Counted from the stretch's first letter, positions 55,881 to 64,000 are shown. The stretch: DNA of 64,000 nt from Streptomyces collinus Tu 365 (GCF_000444875.1 NC_021985.1:2241535-2305534); one strand, 5' to 3'. Numbers and translations: made by a program. Notes: generated by a model not told the origin, from the sequence alone.

Positions 55881-57044
55881 TCAGCGCGCGGCCAGCGCCC
55901 CTCGTACCGCCGCGAGGTCGTCGTCGGACGCCAACCCCGCGTGGTAGAGCCGCAGTTCCGTCGCGCCCAGAGCGCGGGCGCGGGCCGCGTCGGCGGTGAG
56001 TGTGCCGCGGCTGCCGCCCATGCCGGCGACGACCGTGAGGTTGGCGGCCAGGACCGTGTCCGTGCGGGCCTGCTCGGCGAAGGGGGTCAGCAGGGACGGG
56101 CCGGCGGTGCACGGCACCACCACGCCGTCCGCCACGGAGAGGACGTGGGCCGGGTCGACGCCCGCGTTGGCGCCGCAGTGGTAGGGCACCGGGTCCGCGT
56201 GCAGCAGGACCTGGAAGCCGTCGGGGGCGGCCGCGCGCACGGCGGCGACGGCCTGCTCCTGGAGGGTGCGGGCGGTGGTGTCGCGCCACGCGCGCGTGGC
56301 GGCGGCCCGGTCCTCGCCGAGGAGCCTGCCGACCGTCGGCCAGCCCCCGTCGGCGGCGGCGCCGCGCCACAGCGGTTCGAGGGCGTCCCGTACGGCAGCC
56401 GTCAACTCGTCCGCGTCGAGGCCCTGTTCGCCGTACCCGGTCCGGCAGGCCGGGCAGAAGCAGAGCGACATCAGGTACTGCCCGGCGTCCCCGAGCCCGA
56501 CCCCGGCGGTCTTGTCGTGGGCGTGCAGGTGCTGGAGGCCGTACCAGCCCAGCGACTCCAGTTCGGTGCCCCGCGCGCCGGGGCGCACGGCCGCCTCGGC
56601 GGCCAGGTCGACCAGGTACGCGCGCGTGGCGGGCTGGGCGATGCAGGGGGCCCACGGGTAGCGGTCGCCGTAGGCGTTGACGACGGAGGTGTCCGGATGT
56701 TCGGCGCCCATGCGGGAGTTGTGCGCGAGGACGACCCAGGTGTGCACCTCGAGACCGGCCGCGGCGAGCGCGCCGGCGGCCTCCCCGTAGGCGTCCCCGG
56801 GGGCCCAGCGGCCGGCCGGGTAGGGGCGCAGCCCGCGGCCCGCCCAGCGGTGACCGACCGGGTAGAGGACGGCCGCGTACTCGGCGGTGACGATGCGGTG
56901 GCGCGGGTGGCGGGGGGTGAGGGCGCGGGTGGAGTGGTAGGCGGAGGCCAGGGTCACCTGCTCGACGCCGAGGGCGGCGATGCGGGCGGGCGCCTCCGGG
57001 TCACCCACGACGTCCCAGGGGTAGACGAACGCCGACGCCTTCAC
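55881..57044 (-). CDS. unknown Ala-rich TIM-barrel-like protein coupled to kdgD
   Basis: A 387-aa cytoplasmic protein that I do not recognise. Alternating strands and helices (for example VQVTLASAY-like and FQVLLHADPVPYHCG stretches) and aromatic/His motifs such as HTWVVLAHNSRMG and GLQHLHAHDK suggest a TIM barrel acting on a sugar. A possible metal or disulfide motif is SLCFCPACRTGYG (three Cys). The GTG at 57044 overlaps the kdgD stop as GTGA, so both are made together and a role in hexuronate or aldarate use is likely. It is not a typical dehydrogenase, kinase or lactonase. Decayed copies of its 3' end follow. Confidence 0.8.
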   Translation of the reverse strand: MKASAFVYPWDVVGDPEAPARIAALGVEQVTLASAYHSTRALTPRHPRHRIVTAEYAAVLYPVGHRWAGRGLRPYPAGRWAPGDAYGEAAGALAAAGLEVHTWVVLAHNSRMGAEHPDTSVVNAYGDRYPWAPCIAQPATRAYLVDLAAEAAVRPGARGTELESLGWYGLQHLHAHDKTAGVGLGDAGQYLMSLCFCPACRTGYGEQGLDADELTAAVRDALEPLWRGAAADGGWPTVGRLLGEDRAAATRAWRDTTARTLQEQAVAAVRAAAPDGFQVLLHADPVPYHCGANAGVDPAHVLSVADGVVVPCTAGPSLLTPFAEQARTDTVLAANLTVVAGMGGSRGTLTADAARARALGATELRLYHAGLASDDDLAAVRGALAAR

Positions 57045-57982
57045 GCGCCCCCCTCCAGCAGTGCGTGCCCGCGCTCGATCAGCCGGGCCAGCCGTTCGAC
57101 GTGGTCCTCGGACGGTTCGTGCAGCGGCGGGCGGACCTCGCCGACGTCCTGGCCGCGCAGCCGTACGCCGGCCTTGACGAGCGCGACGGCGTAGCCGCGG
57201 CCCTGCGCGCGCAGTTCCACGAACGGGCGGTAGAAGCCGTCCAGGAGGCGGCGCACGGTGTCCTGGTCGCCGTCGGCCAGGGCCCGGTGGAAGGCGACGG
57301 CGATCTCGGGGGCGAAGCAGAAGACGGCGGAGGAGTACAGCGTGATGCCGAGGGCGCGGTAGGCGAGCTGGGTCTGCTCGGCGGTGGGCAGACCGTTGAA
57401 GTACAGGAAGTCGCCGGGGACCTCGGTGCGCACGGCGCTGACGATCCGCTGCAGGAGGTCCAGGTCGCCCAGGCCGTCCTTGAGGCCGACGACACCGTCG
57501 GTGCGGGCGAGGGCGACCGCGGTGGCCGGGGTGAGGACGGCGTTGTCCCGCTGGTAGACGATCACCGGCAGGGCGGTGGCCGCGGCGATCTCCCGGTAGT
57601 GCCGCAGCAGCCCCTCCTGGGGGGCGTGGACGAGGTAGGGCGGCATGGCGAGGAGTCCGTCGGCGCCCGCGTCCTCGGCGAGGCGCGCGTAGCGGACGGC
57701 GAGCGCGGTGCCGTACCCGGCGCCCGCGACCACCGGGACCCGCCCTCCCGTCGCCTCCACCGCCGCCCGGACGCAGGCTCCGAACTCCTCGGGCAGCAGC
57801 GCGTGGAACTCGCCGGTGCCGCAGCAGGCGAACACGGCGGCGGCGCCGTCCGCGACGCCCCGGCGCACATGGGCGCGGTAGACGTCGAGGTCCACGGTGC
57901 CGTCGGGGCCGTAGGCCGTGACGGGGAAGAACAGCGGCCCGCTCGGGTCGCGGAGCCGGGCGGCGAGAGGGGCTGGCGTCAC
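57041..57982 (-). CDS. kdgD: 5-dehydro-4-deoxyglucarate dehydratase KdgD
   Basis: A 313-aa DapA-superfamily dehydratase converting 5-dehydro-4-deoxy-glucarate to alpha-ketoglutarate semialdehyde, water and CO2. The Schiff-base Lys is Lys168 in GVVGLKDGLGD; the Tyr is in LPVIVYQRDNAVL; CCGTGEFHALLPEEF is the family loop. The opening FFPVTAY is characteristic of KdgD. The GTG at 57982 has AGGGAG upstream. Divergent from the uronate dehydrogenase gene that feeds the same pathway. Confidence 0.93.
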   Translation of the reverse strand: MTPAPLAARLRDPSGPLFFPVTAYGPDGTVDLDVYRAHVRRGVADGAAAVFACCGTGEFHALLPEEFGACVRAAVEATGGRVPVVAGAGYGTALAVRYARLAEDAGADGLLAMPPYLVHAPQEGLLRHYREIAAATALPVIVYQRDNAVLTPATAVALARTDGVVGLKDGLGDLDLLQRIVSAVRTEVPGDFLYFNGLPTAEQTQLAYRALGITLYSSAVFCFAPEIAVAFHRALADGDQDTVRRLLDGFYRPFVELRAQGRGYAVALVKAGVRLRGQDVGEVRPPLHEPSEDHVERLARLIERGHALLEGGA

Positions 57983-58287
57983 GGGCGCTCCCTGTCGGTG
58001 CAGGTCATCGGTGCATGTGCCTGATCTGCGTCCATATTCATGAACGACGTCACGCTACGGGGCGCCCTCTGGGGCGGTCAAGCGGTCACACCGGCAACAC
58101 CAGGGCCGATTCCGGCACGCCACGGCGCACTTGACCCGGCGCCCGGCCCTCTTTAGCGTGACCTTGCGTCTACGGATGTGAATATCCGCCACGCACGCGC
58201 CGCCGTCGGTACGGGACTCGCCGCGAGGACCGGCGCAGGACTTCGCAGACTTCGCAGGACTTCGCCCGGACAGCAAGGAGACCGAGG
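57983..58287. promoter_or_regulatory. divergent kdgD/udh control region
   Basis: A 305-base gap. Two related sites lie in it: TCCATATTCATGA at 58031-58043 and CGGATGTGAATATCCG at 58173-58188, the latter a pseudo-palindrome with 5-base arms; both contain ATATTCA on one strand. One site faces each gene, as expected for shared repression by a local regulator such as the DeoR protein nearby. No other coding is seen. Confidence 0.5.
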
Positions 58288-59097
58288 ATGCCCGCTCCCC
58301 GCACCGTTCTGCTCACCGGCGCCGCCGGCGGCCTCGGCACGCTGATGCGGTCCCTGCTGCCGGAGTACGGCTACACGCTGCGCCTGTTCGACGTGCGGCC
58401 GGTCGAGGGCGCGCCGGACGCGATCACCGCCGACCTCGGCGACCGGGAGGCGCTGCGCGAGGCGGTGCGGGGCGTGGACGCGGTCCTGCACCTCGCGGGC
58501 ATCTCCCTGGAGGCACCCTTCGAGAAGATCCTGCGGTCCAACATCGAGGGCACCTACCACCTGTACGAGGCCGCCCGCCTCGAAGGCGTGCCGCGGATCG
58601 TCTTCGCCTCCTCCAACCACGCCGTCGGCTTCACCCCCGCCCCGCGCCCGGGCGAGGCGCTGATCCCCGTCGACACCCCGCGCCGCCCGGACACCTTCTA
58701 CGGCCTGTCCAAGTCGTTCGGCGAGGACCTGGCCCAGCTCTACTGGGACAAGCACGGTCTGGAGACCGTCTCGGTGCGGATCGGCTCCTGCTTCCCGGAG
58801 CCGACCAGCGTGCGCATGCTCTCGGTGTGGATGAGCCCGGCCGACGGCGCCCGCCTCTTCCACGCGGCCCTGACCGCCGACGGGGTCGGCCACACGGTCG
58901 TTCACGGCTCCTCGGCCAACACCCGCCTGTGGTGGGACCTGACGTCCGCGCGGGCCCTCGGCTACGAGCCGCGGGACGACTCCGAGCCGTACGCGGCCGA
59001 GCTGATCGCCGAACAGGGCGAGCTGGACCCGGACAATCCGGCCCACAGCCACCTGGGCGGCCACTTCGTGACCGACCCGCCCGTCTGGCCGTACTGA
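58288..59097 (+). CDS. udh: NAD-dependent uronate dehydrogenase
   Basis: A 269-aa short-chain dehydrogenase oxidising galacturonate or glucuronate to the aldarolactone. The NAD loop is GAAGGLG at residues 11-17; the catalytic Tyr138 and Lys142 are in FYGLSKSFG with Ser109. The uronate dehydrogenase features WDKHGLETVSVRIGSCF and HSHLGGHFV at the end are present. First step of the oxidative uronate pathway, upstream of KdgD. The ATG at 58288 has a GGAGACCGAGG leader. Divergent from kdgD. Confidence 0.93.
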   Translation: MPAPRTVLLTGAAGGLGTLMRSLLPEYGYTLRLFDVRPVEGAPDAITADLGDREALREAVRGVDAVLHLAGISLEAPFEKILRSNIEGTYHLYEAARLEGVPRIVFASSNHAVGFTPAPRPGEALIPVDTPRRPDTFYGLSKSFGEDLAQLYWDKHGLETVSVRIGSCFPEPTSVRMLSVWMSPADGARLFHAALTADGVGHTVVHGSSANTRLWWDLTSARALGYEPRDDSEPYAAELIAEQGELDPDNPAHSHLGGHFVTDPPVWPY

Positions 59098-59118
59098 GGC
59101 AGTACCGAGGCACCTTCC

Positions 59119-59177
59119 GGACGGCCGGAAACGGCCGTCCACGCGGCGGGCGGGCACCGAACGGGCCCGCCCGCCGC
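59119..59177 (+). terminator. double hairpin after udh
   Basis: A 9-bp stem GGACGGCCG with a GAAA loop (59119-59140), then a 13-bp stem beginning GCGGCGGGCGGGC with an 8-base-or-so loop (59143-59177), starting 22 bases after the udh stop. Confidence 0.75.
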
Positions 59178-59375
59178 CCTGTTCGGGCATCCGGGCCGCC
59201 CGCTCAGACGCGGCCGCGCACGGCCGCGCAGGTCCGAGCCGGGCACGGCGCACGGCGAACGGGCACACCCGGGCAGCATCGGGCCCGCAACAGACCTGGT
59301 CGGCGCCGCACCCCCGCTGTAGAAATTCCCCCAGGGCCCGAACGGGCAGCTCCGGCGGAAGAAGCGGGTGACGGC

Positions 59376-60146
59376 ATGGGCGCCAGTACGGCGGAAGAGC
59401 GCCAGCGCGAGATCGTGCGCGCCGCGCGCGCCACCGGTTCGGTCGACGTCACGGCGCTCGCCGCCGTCCTGGGCGTGGCCAAGGAGACCATCCGGCGCGA
59501 CCTGCGGGCGCTGGAGGACCACGGCCTGGTCCGGCGTACGCACGGCGGCGCCTACCCGGTGGAGAGCGCGGGTTTCGAGACGACGCTCGCCTTCCGCGCC
59601 ACCAGTCACGTGCCCGAGAAACGCAGGATCGCGGCCGCCGCCGCCGAGCTGCTGGGCGACGCGGAGACCGTGTTCGTGGACGAGGGCTTCACCCCGCAGC
59701 TCATCGCCGAGGCGCTGCCGCCGGACCGGCCGCTGACCGTGGTCACCGCGTCCCTGCCGGTCGCGGGCGCCCTCGCCGAGGCCGAGCACACCCAGGTGCT
59801 GCTGCTCGGCGGGCGGGTCCGGGCCGGCACGCTGGCCACCGTCGACCACTGGACGACGAAGATGCTGGCCGGCTTCGTGGTCGACCTCGCCTACATCGGT
59901 GCCAACGGCATCTCCCGCGAACACGGCCTGACCACCCCGGACCCCGCGGTCAGCGAGGTCAAGGCGCAGGCCATCCGGTCCGCGCGGCGCACCGTCTTCG
60001 CGGGCACGCACACCAAGTTCGGGGCCGTCAGCTTCTGCCGGTTCGCCGAGGTCGGCGCGCTGGAGGCGATCGTGACGAGCACCCTGCTGCCGGCCGCCGA
60101 GGCCAACCGCTACTCCCTGCTGGGCCCGCAGGTCATCCGGGTCTGA
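59376..60146 (+). CDS. DeoR family transcriptional regulator
   Basis: A 256-aa sugar-pathway repressor. The N-terminal helix-turn-helix contains VDVTALAAVLGVAKETIRRDL (split at residues 24-44) and ends with GLVRRTHGGAYP. The C-terminal phosphosugar-sensing domain has VFVDEGFTPQLIAE, VVTASLPVAGAL, LGGRVR and FAGTHTKFGAVSF. The ATG at 59376 has GGGTGA upstream and GGAAGAAG further. It precedes the ABC transporter operon and may control it and the divergent udh/kdgD pair. Confidence 0.93.
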   Translation: MGASTAEERQREIVRAARATGSVDVTALAAVLGVAKETIRRDLRALEDHGLVRRTHGGAYPVESAGFETTLAFRATSHVPEKRRIAAAAAELLGDAETVFVDEGFTPQLIAEALPPDRPLTVVTASLPVAGALAEAEHTQVLLLGGRVRAGTLATVDHWTTKMLAGFVVDLAYIGANGISREHGLTTPDPAVSEVKAQAIRSARRTVFAGTHTKFGAVSFCRFAEVGALEAIVTSTLLPAAEANRYSLLGPQVIRV

Positions 60147-60220
60147 ACCGCCGCCCCAGCCCGCCCGCCCACTCGCGCCCGCTCGCGAGGGCCCCTTCCG
60201 TACCACCGCACCCTCCGCCC

Positions 60221-60250
60221 CGTCACACCCCGACCCGTCACACCCCGACC
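60221..60250. repeat. 15-bp tandem duplication
   Basis: CGTCACACCCCGACC occurs twice in a row in the leader of the binding-protein gene. Small and pyrimidine-rich; it may simply be slippage. Confidence 0.85.
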
Positions 60251-60333
60251 CGTCCCGTCCCGGTACCTCCATGTCCCGGGACCCTCAGCCCCCTACTGCA
60301 CCTCCCCACACCTCCAACTCCCAGGAGCGATCG

Positions 60334-61704
60334 ATGCGCACCCCGAGCCGACGGAGGCCGCGAGCCACGCTCGCCGCGGCCGCCGCTGGGACGCTGCTCG
60401 CCCCGCTGCTCTCCGGCTGCTGGGTCGGGGCCGGCGGGACCGGTTCCGGCGGCGACTCCATCAACGTGCTGATGGTCAACAACCCCCAGATGACCGAGCT
60501 GCAGAAGCTGACCGCCGCCCACTTCACCCGGGAGACCGGCATCAAGGTCAACTTCACGGTCCTGCCCGAGAACGACGTCCGCGACAAGATCAGCCAGGAC
60601 TTCGCCAACCAGGCCGGCCAGTACGACGTGGCCACCCTGTCCAACTACGAGATACCGATCTACGCCCGCAACGGCTGGCTGCACGAGATGGACTCCTACG
60701 TCGGCCGGGACCCCGGCTACGACGAGCAGGACGTGCTGAAGCCAATGCGCCGCTCGCTGACCGGCGACGACGGCAGGCTCTACGGGCAGCCCTTCTACGG
60801 CGAGTCGTCCTTCCTGATGTACCGCAAGGACGTCTTCGCCGCGAAGGGCCTGAAGATGCCCGCCCGCCCGACCTGGCGGCAGGTGGCCGACCTCGCCGCG
60901 AAGACGGACGGCGCGCGCCCCGGCATGAAGGGCGTCTGCCTGCGCGGACTGCCCGGCTGGGGCGAGCTCATGGCCCCGCTCACCACCGTGGTGAACACCT
61001 TCGGCGGGACCTGGTTCGACAAGAACTGGAAGGCCCGCCTGGACTCCCCCGAGTTCGTGAAGGCGACGAAGTTCTACGTCGGCCTGGTCCGCGAGCACGG
61101 CGAGTCGGGCGCGGCCCAGTCCGGGTTCGCCGAGTGCCTCAACGACATGACCCAGGGCAAGGTCGCCATGTGGTACGACGCCACCTCGGCGGCGGGCCTG
61201 CTGGAGGCGGACAAGTCGCCGGTGCGGGGCAAGCTCGGCTACGCCCCCGCCCCCGTGGAGCGGACCCCGTCCTCCGGCTGGCTCTACACCTGGGCCTGGG
61301 GCATCCAGAAGGCCTCCCACAACCCCGACAAGGCGTGGAAGTTCGTCTCCTGGGCGTCCGGCAAGGGCTACGAGCGACTGGTCGGCGAGACCAGCGGCTG
61401 GCCGAACGTCCCGGCGGGCAAACGGGCCTCGACCTACACGAACGCCGACTACCGCACATCCGCCGCCGCCTTCCAGGAGATGACCCGGCGGGCGATCGAG
61501 AGCGCCCGCCCGGACGACCCCGGCGTGCAGCCGCGCCCCGCGCCCGGCATCCAGTTCGTCGGCATCCCCGAGTTCACCGACCTCGGCACCAAGGTCTCCC
61601 AGGAGATCAGCGCGGCCATCGCCGGGCGCCAGTCCACGGACGCGGCCCTGCGCAGGTCCCAGCAGCTCGCCGAGAAGATCTCCAAGGAGTACGAGGGACG
61701 ATGA
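60334..61704 (+). CDS. sugar/polyol ABC transporter substrate-binding lipoprotein
   Basis: A 456-aa family 1 extracellular solute-binding protein. The lipobox LLSGC gives lipidated Cys29 after an Arg-rich signal. The mature part shows FTRETGIKVNFTVLPENDVRDKI (residues 68-90), QYDVATLSNYEIP, YGQPFYGESSFLMYRKD and WAWGIQKASHNPDKAWKF. The closest group by pattern is the mannitol/sorbitol-type transporter. The ATG at 60334 has AGGAG 6-7 bases upstream. It is the first gene of an overlapping transport operon with two permeases and a dehydrogenase. Confidence 0.93.
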   Translation: MRTPSRRRPRATLAAAAAGTLLAPLLSGCWVGAGGTGSGGDSINVLMVNNPQMTELQKLTAAHFTRETGIKVNFTVLPENDVRDKISQDFANQAGQYDVATLSNYEIPIYARNGWLHEMDSYVGRDPGYDEQDVLKPMRRSLTGDDGRLYGQPFYGESSFLMYRKDVFAAKGLKMPARPTWRQVADLAAKTDGARPGMKGVCLRGLPGWGELMAPLTTVVNTFGGTWFDKNWKARLDSPEFVKATKFYVGLVREHGESGAAQSGFAECLNDMTQGKVAMWYDATSAAGLLEADKSPVRGKLGYAPAPVERTPSSGWLYTWAWGIQKASHNPDKAWKFVSWASGKGYERLVGETSGWPNVPAGKRASTYTNADYRTSAAAFQEMTRRAIESARPDDPGVQPRPAPGIQFVGIPEFTDLGTKVSQEISAAIAGRQSTDAALRRSQQLAEKISKEYEGR

Positions 61705-62636
61705 CAGCGACGACGGCTCCCCTCGCGACCACCGCCGTACGCGCGGCGAAACAGCCCCCCGCCCGGCTGCGCGCCTGGGTCACCCGGGCCCCGCTGCTGC
61801 CGGCCCTGGTCTTCATGATCGTGGTGACCCAGCTGCCGTTCGTGGCCACGCTGGTGATCTCCTTCTTCGACTGGAACGCCCTCTATCCCAAGGCCCGCCG
61901 GTTCACCGGCCTCGCCAACTACCGCCAGGTGCTGACCGACGCGGACCTGCGCCACTCGGTGTGGACGACCGTGCTGCTCACGGTGGCGGTGGTGCTGGCC
62001 AGCCTGGTCCTGGGCCTCGTCCTGGCCCTGCTGCTGGACCGCAGGTTCCGCGGCCGGGGCATCGTCCGCACCCTGCTGATCGCGCCCTTCCTGGTGGTGC
62101 CGGTGGCCGCCGCCCTGCTCTGGAAGCATGTGCTGTACAACCCCGAATACGGCCTGCTCAACGGGTTGCTGCACTATGTGGGCGGCCCACAGCCCGACTG
62201 GATCTCGAACACCCCGCTGCTCGCGGTCGAGGCCTCGCTGGTGTGGCAGTGGACGCCGTTCATGATGCTGATCCTGCTCGCCGGGCTGCAGAGCCGGGAC
62301 CAGCAGCAGATCGAGGCCGCGCGGGTCGACGGCGCGAGCGACTGGCAGATCTTCCGCCATCTGACCCTCCCCCACCTGCGCCGCTACCTGGAACTCGGCG
62401 CCCTGCTGGGGTCGGTCTACATCGTGCAGAACTTCGACGCGGTCTTCACCCTCACATCCGGCGGCCTGGGCACGGCGAACCTGCCCTACACCGTCTACCA
62501 GAGCTTCTACCAGGCCCACGAGAACGGCCTCGCCTCGGCCGCCGGCGTCCTGGTGGTCATCGGTTCCATCGTCATCGCGACCTTCGCCCTGCGCGTGGTG
62601 TCGTCCCTGTTCCGCGAGGAGGTGTCCCGCGCATGA
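61701..62636 (+). CDS. sugar/polyol ABC transporter permease 1
   Basis: A 311-aa inner-membrane subunit with six helices (first at about residues 33-52). The EAA loop is IEAARVDGASDWQIFRHLTLPHL. MalF-like branch. The ATG at 61701 overlaps the binding-protein stop as ATGA. Works with the second permease and an ATPase; no ATPase gene is seen, so a shared MsiK-type ATPase is likely, as in many Streptomyces sugar importers. Confidence 0.94.
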   Translation: MTATTAPLATTAVRAAKQPPARLRAWVTRAPLLPALVFMIVVTQLPFVATLVISFFDWNALYPKARRFTGLANYRQVLTDADLRHSVWTTVLLTVAVVLASLVLGLVLALLLDRRFRGRGIVRTLLIAPFLVVPVAAALLWKHVLYNPEYGLLNGLLHYVGGPQPDWISNTPLLAVEASLVWQWTPFMMLILLAGLQSRDQQQIEAARVDGASDWQIFRHLTLPHLRRYLELGALLGSVYIVQNFDAVFTLTSGGLGTANLPYTVYQSFYQAHENGLASAAGVLVVIGSIVIATFALRVVSSLFREEVSRA

Positions 62637-63478
62637 GCGCAACGGCCGTACGGCGCAGGGCGCGCCGGGGGTCCGGTCTCGGCCTGGTGGCCTGGCTGGC
62701 CGGCGTCGTCTTCTTCCTGCCCGTCGCGTGGATGGCCCTGACGTCCTTCCACTCCGAGGCGGACGCGGCGACCAACCCGCCGTCCTTCACCGCCTCCCTC
62801 ACCCTGGACGGCTACCGCGAGTTCTTCGGCACCGGCGGCGGCGCGAGCCCGTGGCCCGCGCTGATCAACTCCACGGTCGCGTCCGTGGCGTCCACGGTGT
62901 GCGTGCTGCTGCTCGCCCTGCCGGCGGCGTACGCGCTGTCGGTCCGGCCCGTGCGCAAGTGGACGAACGTGCTGTTCTTCTTCCTGTCCACGAAGATGCT
63001 GCCGGCCGTGGCGGGCCTGCTGCCGATCTACCTGTTCGCCAAGAACGCCGGGATGCTCGACAACATCTGGCTGCTGGTCGTCCTCTACACCTCCATGAAC
63101 CTGCCGATCGCGGTGTGGATGATGCAGTCCTTCCTGGCCGAGGTGCCGGTGGCGGTCATCGAGGCGGCCCGGGTGGACGGCGCGTCCCTGCCGGTGATCC
63201 TCGCGCGCGTGGTGGCCCCGATCGCCCTGCCCGGCATCGCCGCCACCGCCCTGATCTGCTTCATCTTCAGCTGGAACGAGCTGCTGTTCGCCCGGGTCCT
63301 GACGGGTGTGGTCGCCGGGACCGCCCCCGTCTTCCTGACCGGCTTCATCACCAGCCAGGGCCTGTTCCTGGCCAAGGTGTGCGCCGCGTCGCTCGTCGTC
63401 TCCCTGCCGGTGCTCGCCGCGGGGTTCGCCGCCCAGGACAAGCTGGTCCAGGGCCTGTCGTTGGGAGCCGTGAAATGA
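62633..63478 (+). CDS. sugar/polyol ABC transporter permease 2
   Basis: A 281-aa six-helix subunit of the MalG type. The EAA loop is IEAARVDGASLPVILARVVAPIAL and SWNELLFARVL is typical of the C-terminal region. The basic start RRRARRGSG precedes helix 1. The ATG at 62633 overlaps the previous stop as ATGA. Its own stop overlaps the dehydrogenase ATG. Confidence 0.94.
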   Translation: MSATAVRRRARRGSGLGLVAWLAGVVFFLPVAWMALTSFHSEADAATNPPSFTASLTLDGYREFFGTGGGASPWPALINSTVASVASTVCVLLLALPAAYALSVRPVRKWTNVLFFFLSTKMLPAVAGLLPIYLFAKNAGMLDNIWLLVVLYTSMNLPIAVWMMQSFLAEVPVAVIEAARVDGASLPVILARVVAPIALPGIAATALICFIFSWNELLFARVLTGVVAGTAPVFLTGFITSQGLFLAKVCAASLVVSLPVLAAGFAAQDKLVQGLSLGAVK

Positions 63479-64000
63479 AGGCCGCCGTCATCGAGTCCGT
63501 GGGCCGTGCCGTCGTCACCGAGGTCCCGGACCCCACGCCCGGGCCCCGCGAGGTCGTCGTCGAGGTCGCCGCCTGCGGTCTGTGCGGCACCGACCTGCAC
63601 ATCCTCCAGGGCGAGTTCGCGCCCGAGCTGCCGATCGTGCCCGGCCACGAGTTTGCGGGCACGGTGGTCGGGGTCGGCACCCAGGTCACCGAGGCCGCGG
63701 TCGGCGACCGGGTGGCGGTGGACCCCTCCCTGTACTGCCACGAGTGCCGCTACTGCCGTACCGGCCACAACAACCTGTGCGAGCGCTGGGCCGCGATCGG
63801 CGTGACCACGGCGGGCGGCGCGGCCCGGTACGCCGTCGCCCCGGTCGCCAACTGCGTGAAGCTGCCCGAGCACGTGCGCACCGAGGACGCGGCCCTGGTC
63901 GAGCCGCTGTCCTGCGCGGTGCGCGGCTACGACGTGCTGCGCGCACGCCTCGGCGCGCACGTGCTGGTCTACGGGTCCGGGACCATGGGCCTGATGATGC
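63475..64000 (+). CDS. zinc-dependent alcohol/polyol dehydrogenase (partial, cut by window end)
   Basis: The first 175 codons of a medium-chain dehydrogenase. Catalytic zinc ligands are Cys37 (CGLCGTDLH) and His58-Glu59 (PGHEFAG). The structural zinc site is Cys88, Cys91, Cys94 and Cys102. A Rossmann loop starts at VLVYGSGTMGL at the edge. Sorbitol/xylitol dehydrogenase-like. Its ATG overlaps the permease stop, so it probably oxidises the imported polyol. Completion lies outside the window. Confidence 0.92.
   Translation, partial: MKAAVIESVGRAVVTEVPDPTPGPREVVVEVAACGLCGTDLHILQGEFAPELPIVPGHEFAGTVVGVGTQVTEAAVGDRVAVDPSLYCHECRYCRTGHNNLCERWAAIGVTTAGGAARYAVAPVANCVKLPEHVRTEDAALVEPLSCAVRGYDVLRARLGAHVLVYGSGTMGLMM

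Overview
The window is a 64 kb stretch of a Streptomyces-type chromosome. GC content is very high, GTG and TTG starts are common, and neighbouring genes often overlap as ATGA or GTGA. The content is core-chromosome rather than accessory: a cobalamin operon, ectABCD, a low-affinity phosphate transporter and an SCO1860-like LAETG protein. From memory the order resembles the SCO184x-SCO187x region of S. coelicolor; this was not checked by alignment. I see no rRNA, tRNA, insertion sequence, prophage or CRISPR array.

Layout. 1-8.5 kb: a crotonase, a small helix-turn-helix protein, an ABC-F protein, a VOC protein, an unknown 468-aa protein, an alpha/beta hydrolase coupled to a class II aldolase, and a GH25 muramidase. 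8.6-10.2 kb: a PiT phosphate transporter behind a clear PHO-box-like repeat, with a small membrane protein. 10.2-28.7 kb: a cobalamin riboswitch, then cobD-cobQ-cobN-chlID-cobO-cobB-cobI. A divergent ZIP metal transporter follows, then cobM-cobL-cbiG/cobJ-cobH-cbiX-cobC. Nearly every junction inside the two cob blocks is an overlap of a few bases. 29-34.9 kb: an LAETG-anchored surface protein, an amidohydrolase, a polar amino acid ABC transporter and a class V aminotransferase. 35-38.5 kb: ectABCD for ectoine and 5-hydroxyectoine, ending in a perfect 20-bp hairpin. 38.5-48.6 kb: an aminotransferase, a FrnE-like DsbA protein, a DUF1349 protein, an aldehyde dehydrogenase divergent from an IclR regulator, a GNAT protein, a decayed LuxR-type regulator, a class B penicillin-binding protein, an NCS2 purine permease and a HAD acid phosphatase.

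48.8-64 kb is largely sugar-acid catabolism. A GntR-DapA-like-IlvD/Edd operon could dehydrate pentonates. kdgD, coupled to a protein of unknown function, is divergent from a uronate dehydrogenase. A DeoR regulator and a polyol/sugar ABC transporter lead into a zinc alcohol dehydrogenase cut by the window edge. The aldehyde dehydrogenase at 41 kb could oxidise alpha-ketoglutarate semialdehyde, the product of both the uronate/aldarate and pentonate routes, to 2-oxoglutarate.

I found no clearly new multi-gene system. The most unusual signals are intergenic: short tandem or direct repeats at gene 3' ends (21.4, 28.8-29.0, 53.5 and 55.6-55.9 kb), including what looks like a decayed partial duplication of the end of the 387-aa gene. 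Also notable are an inverted repeat and a probable leaderless start at ectA, and a cobalamin gene set mixing aerobic- and anaerobic-type parts.
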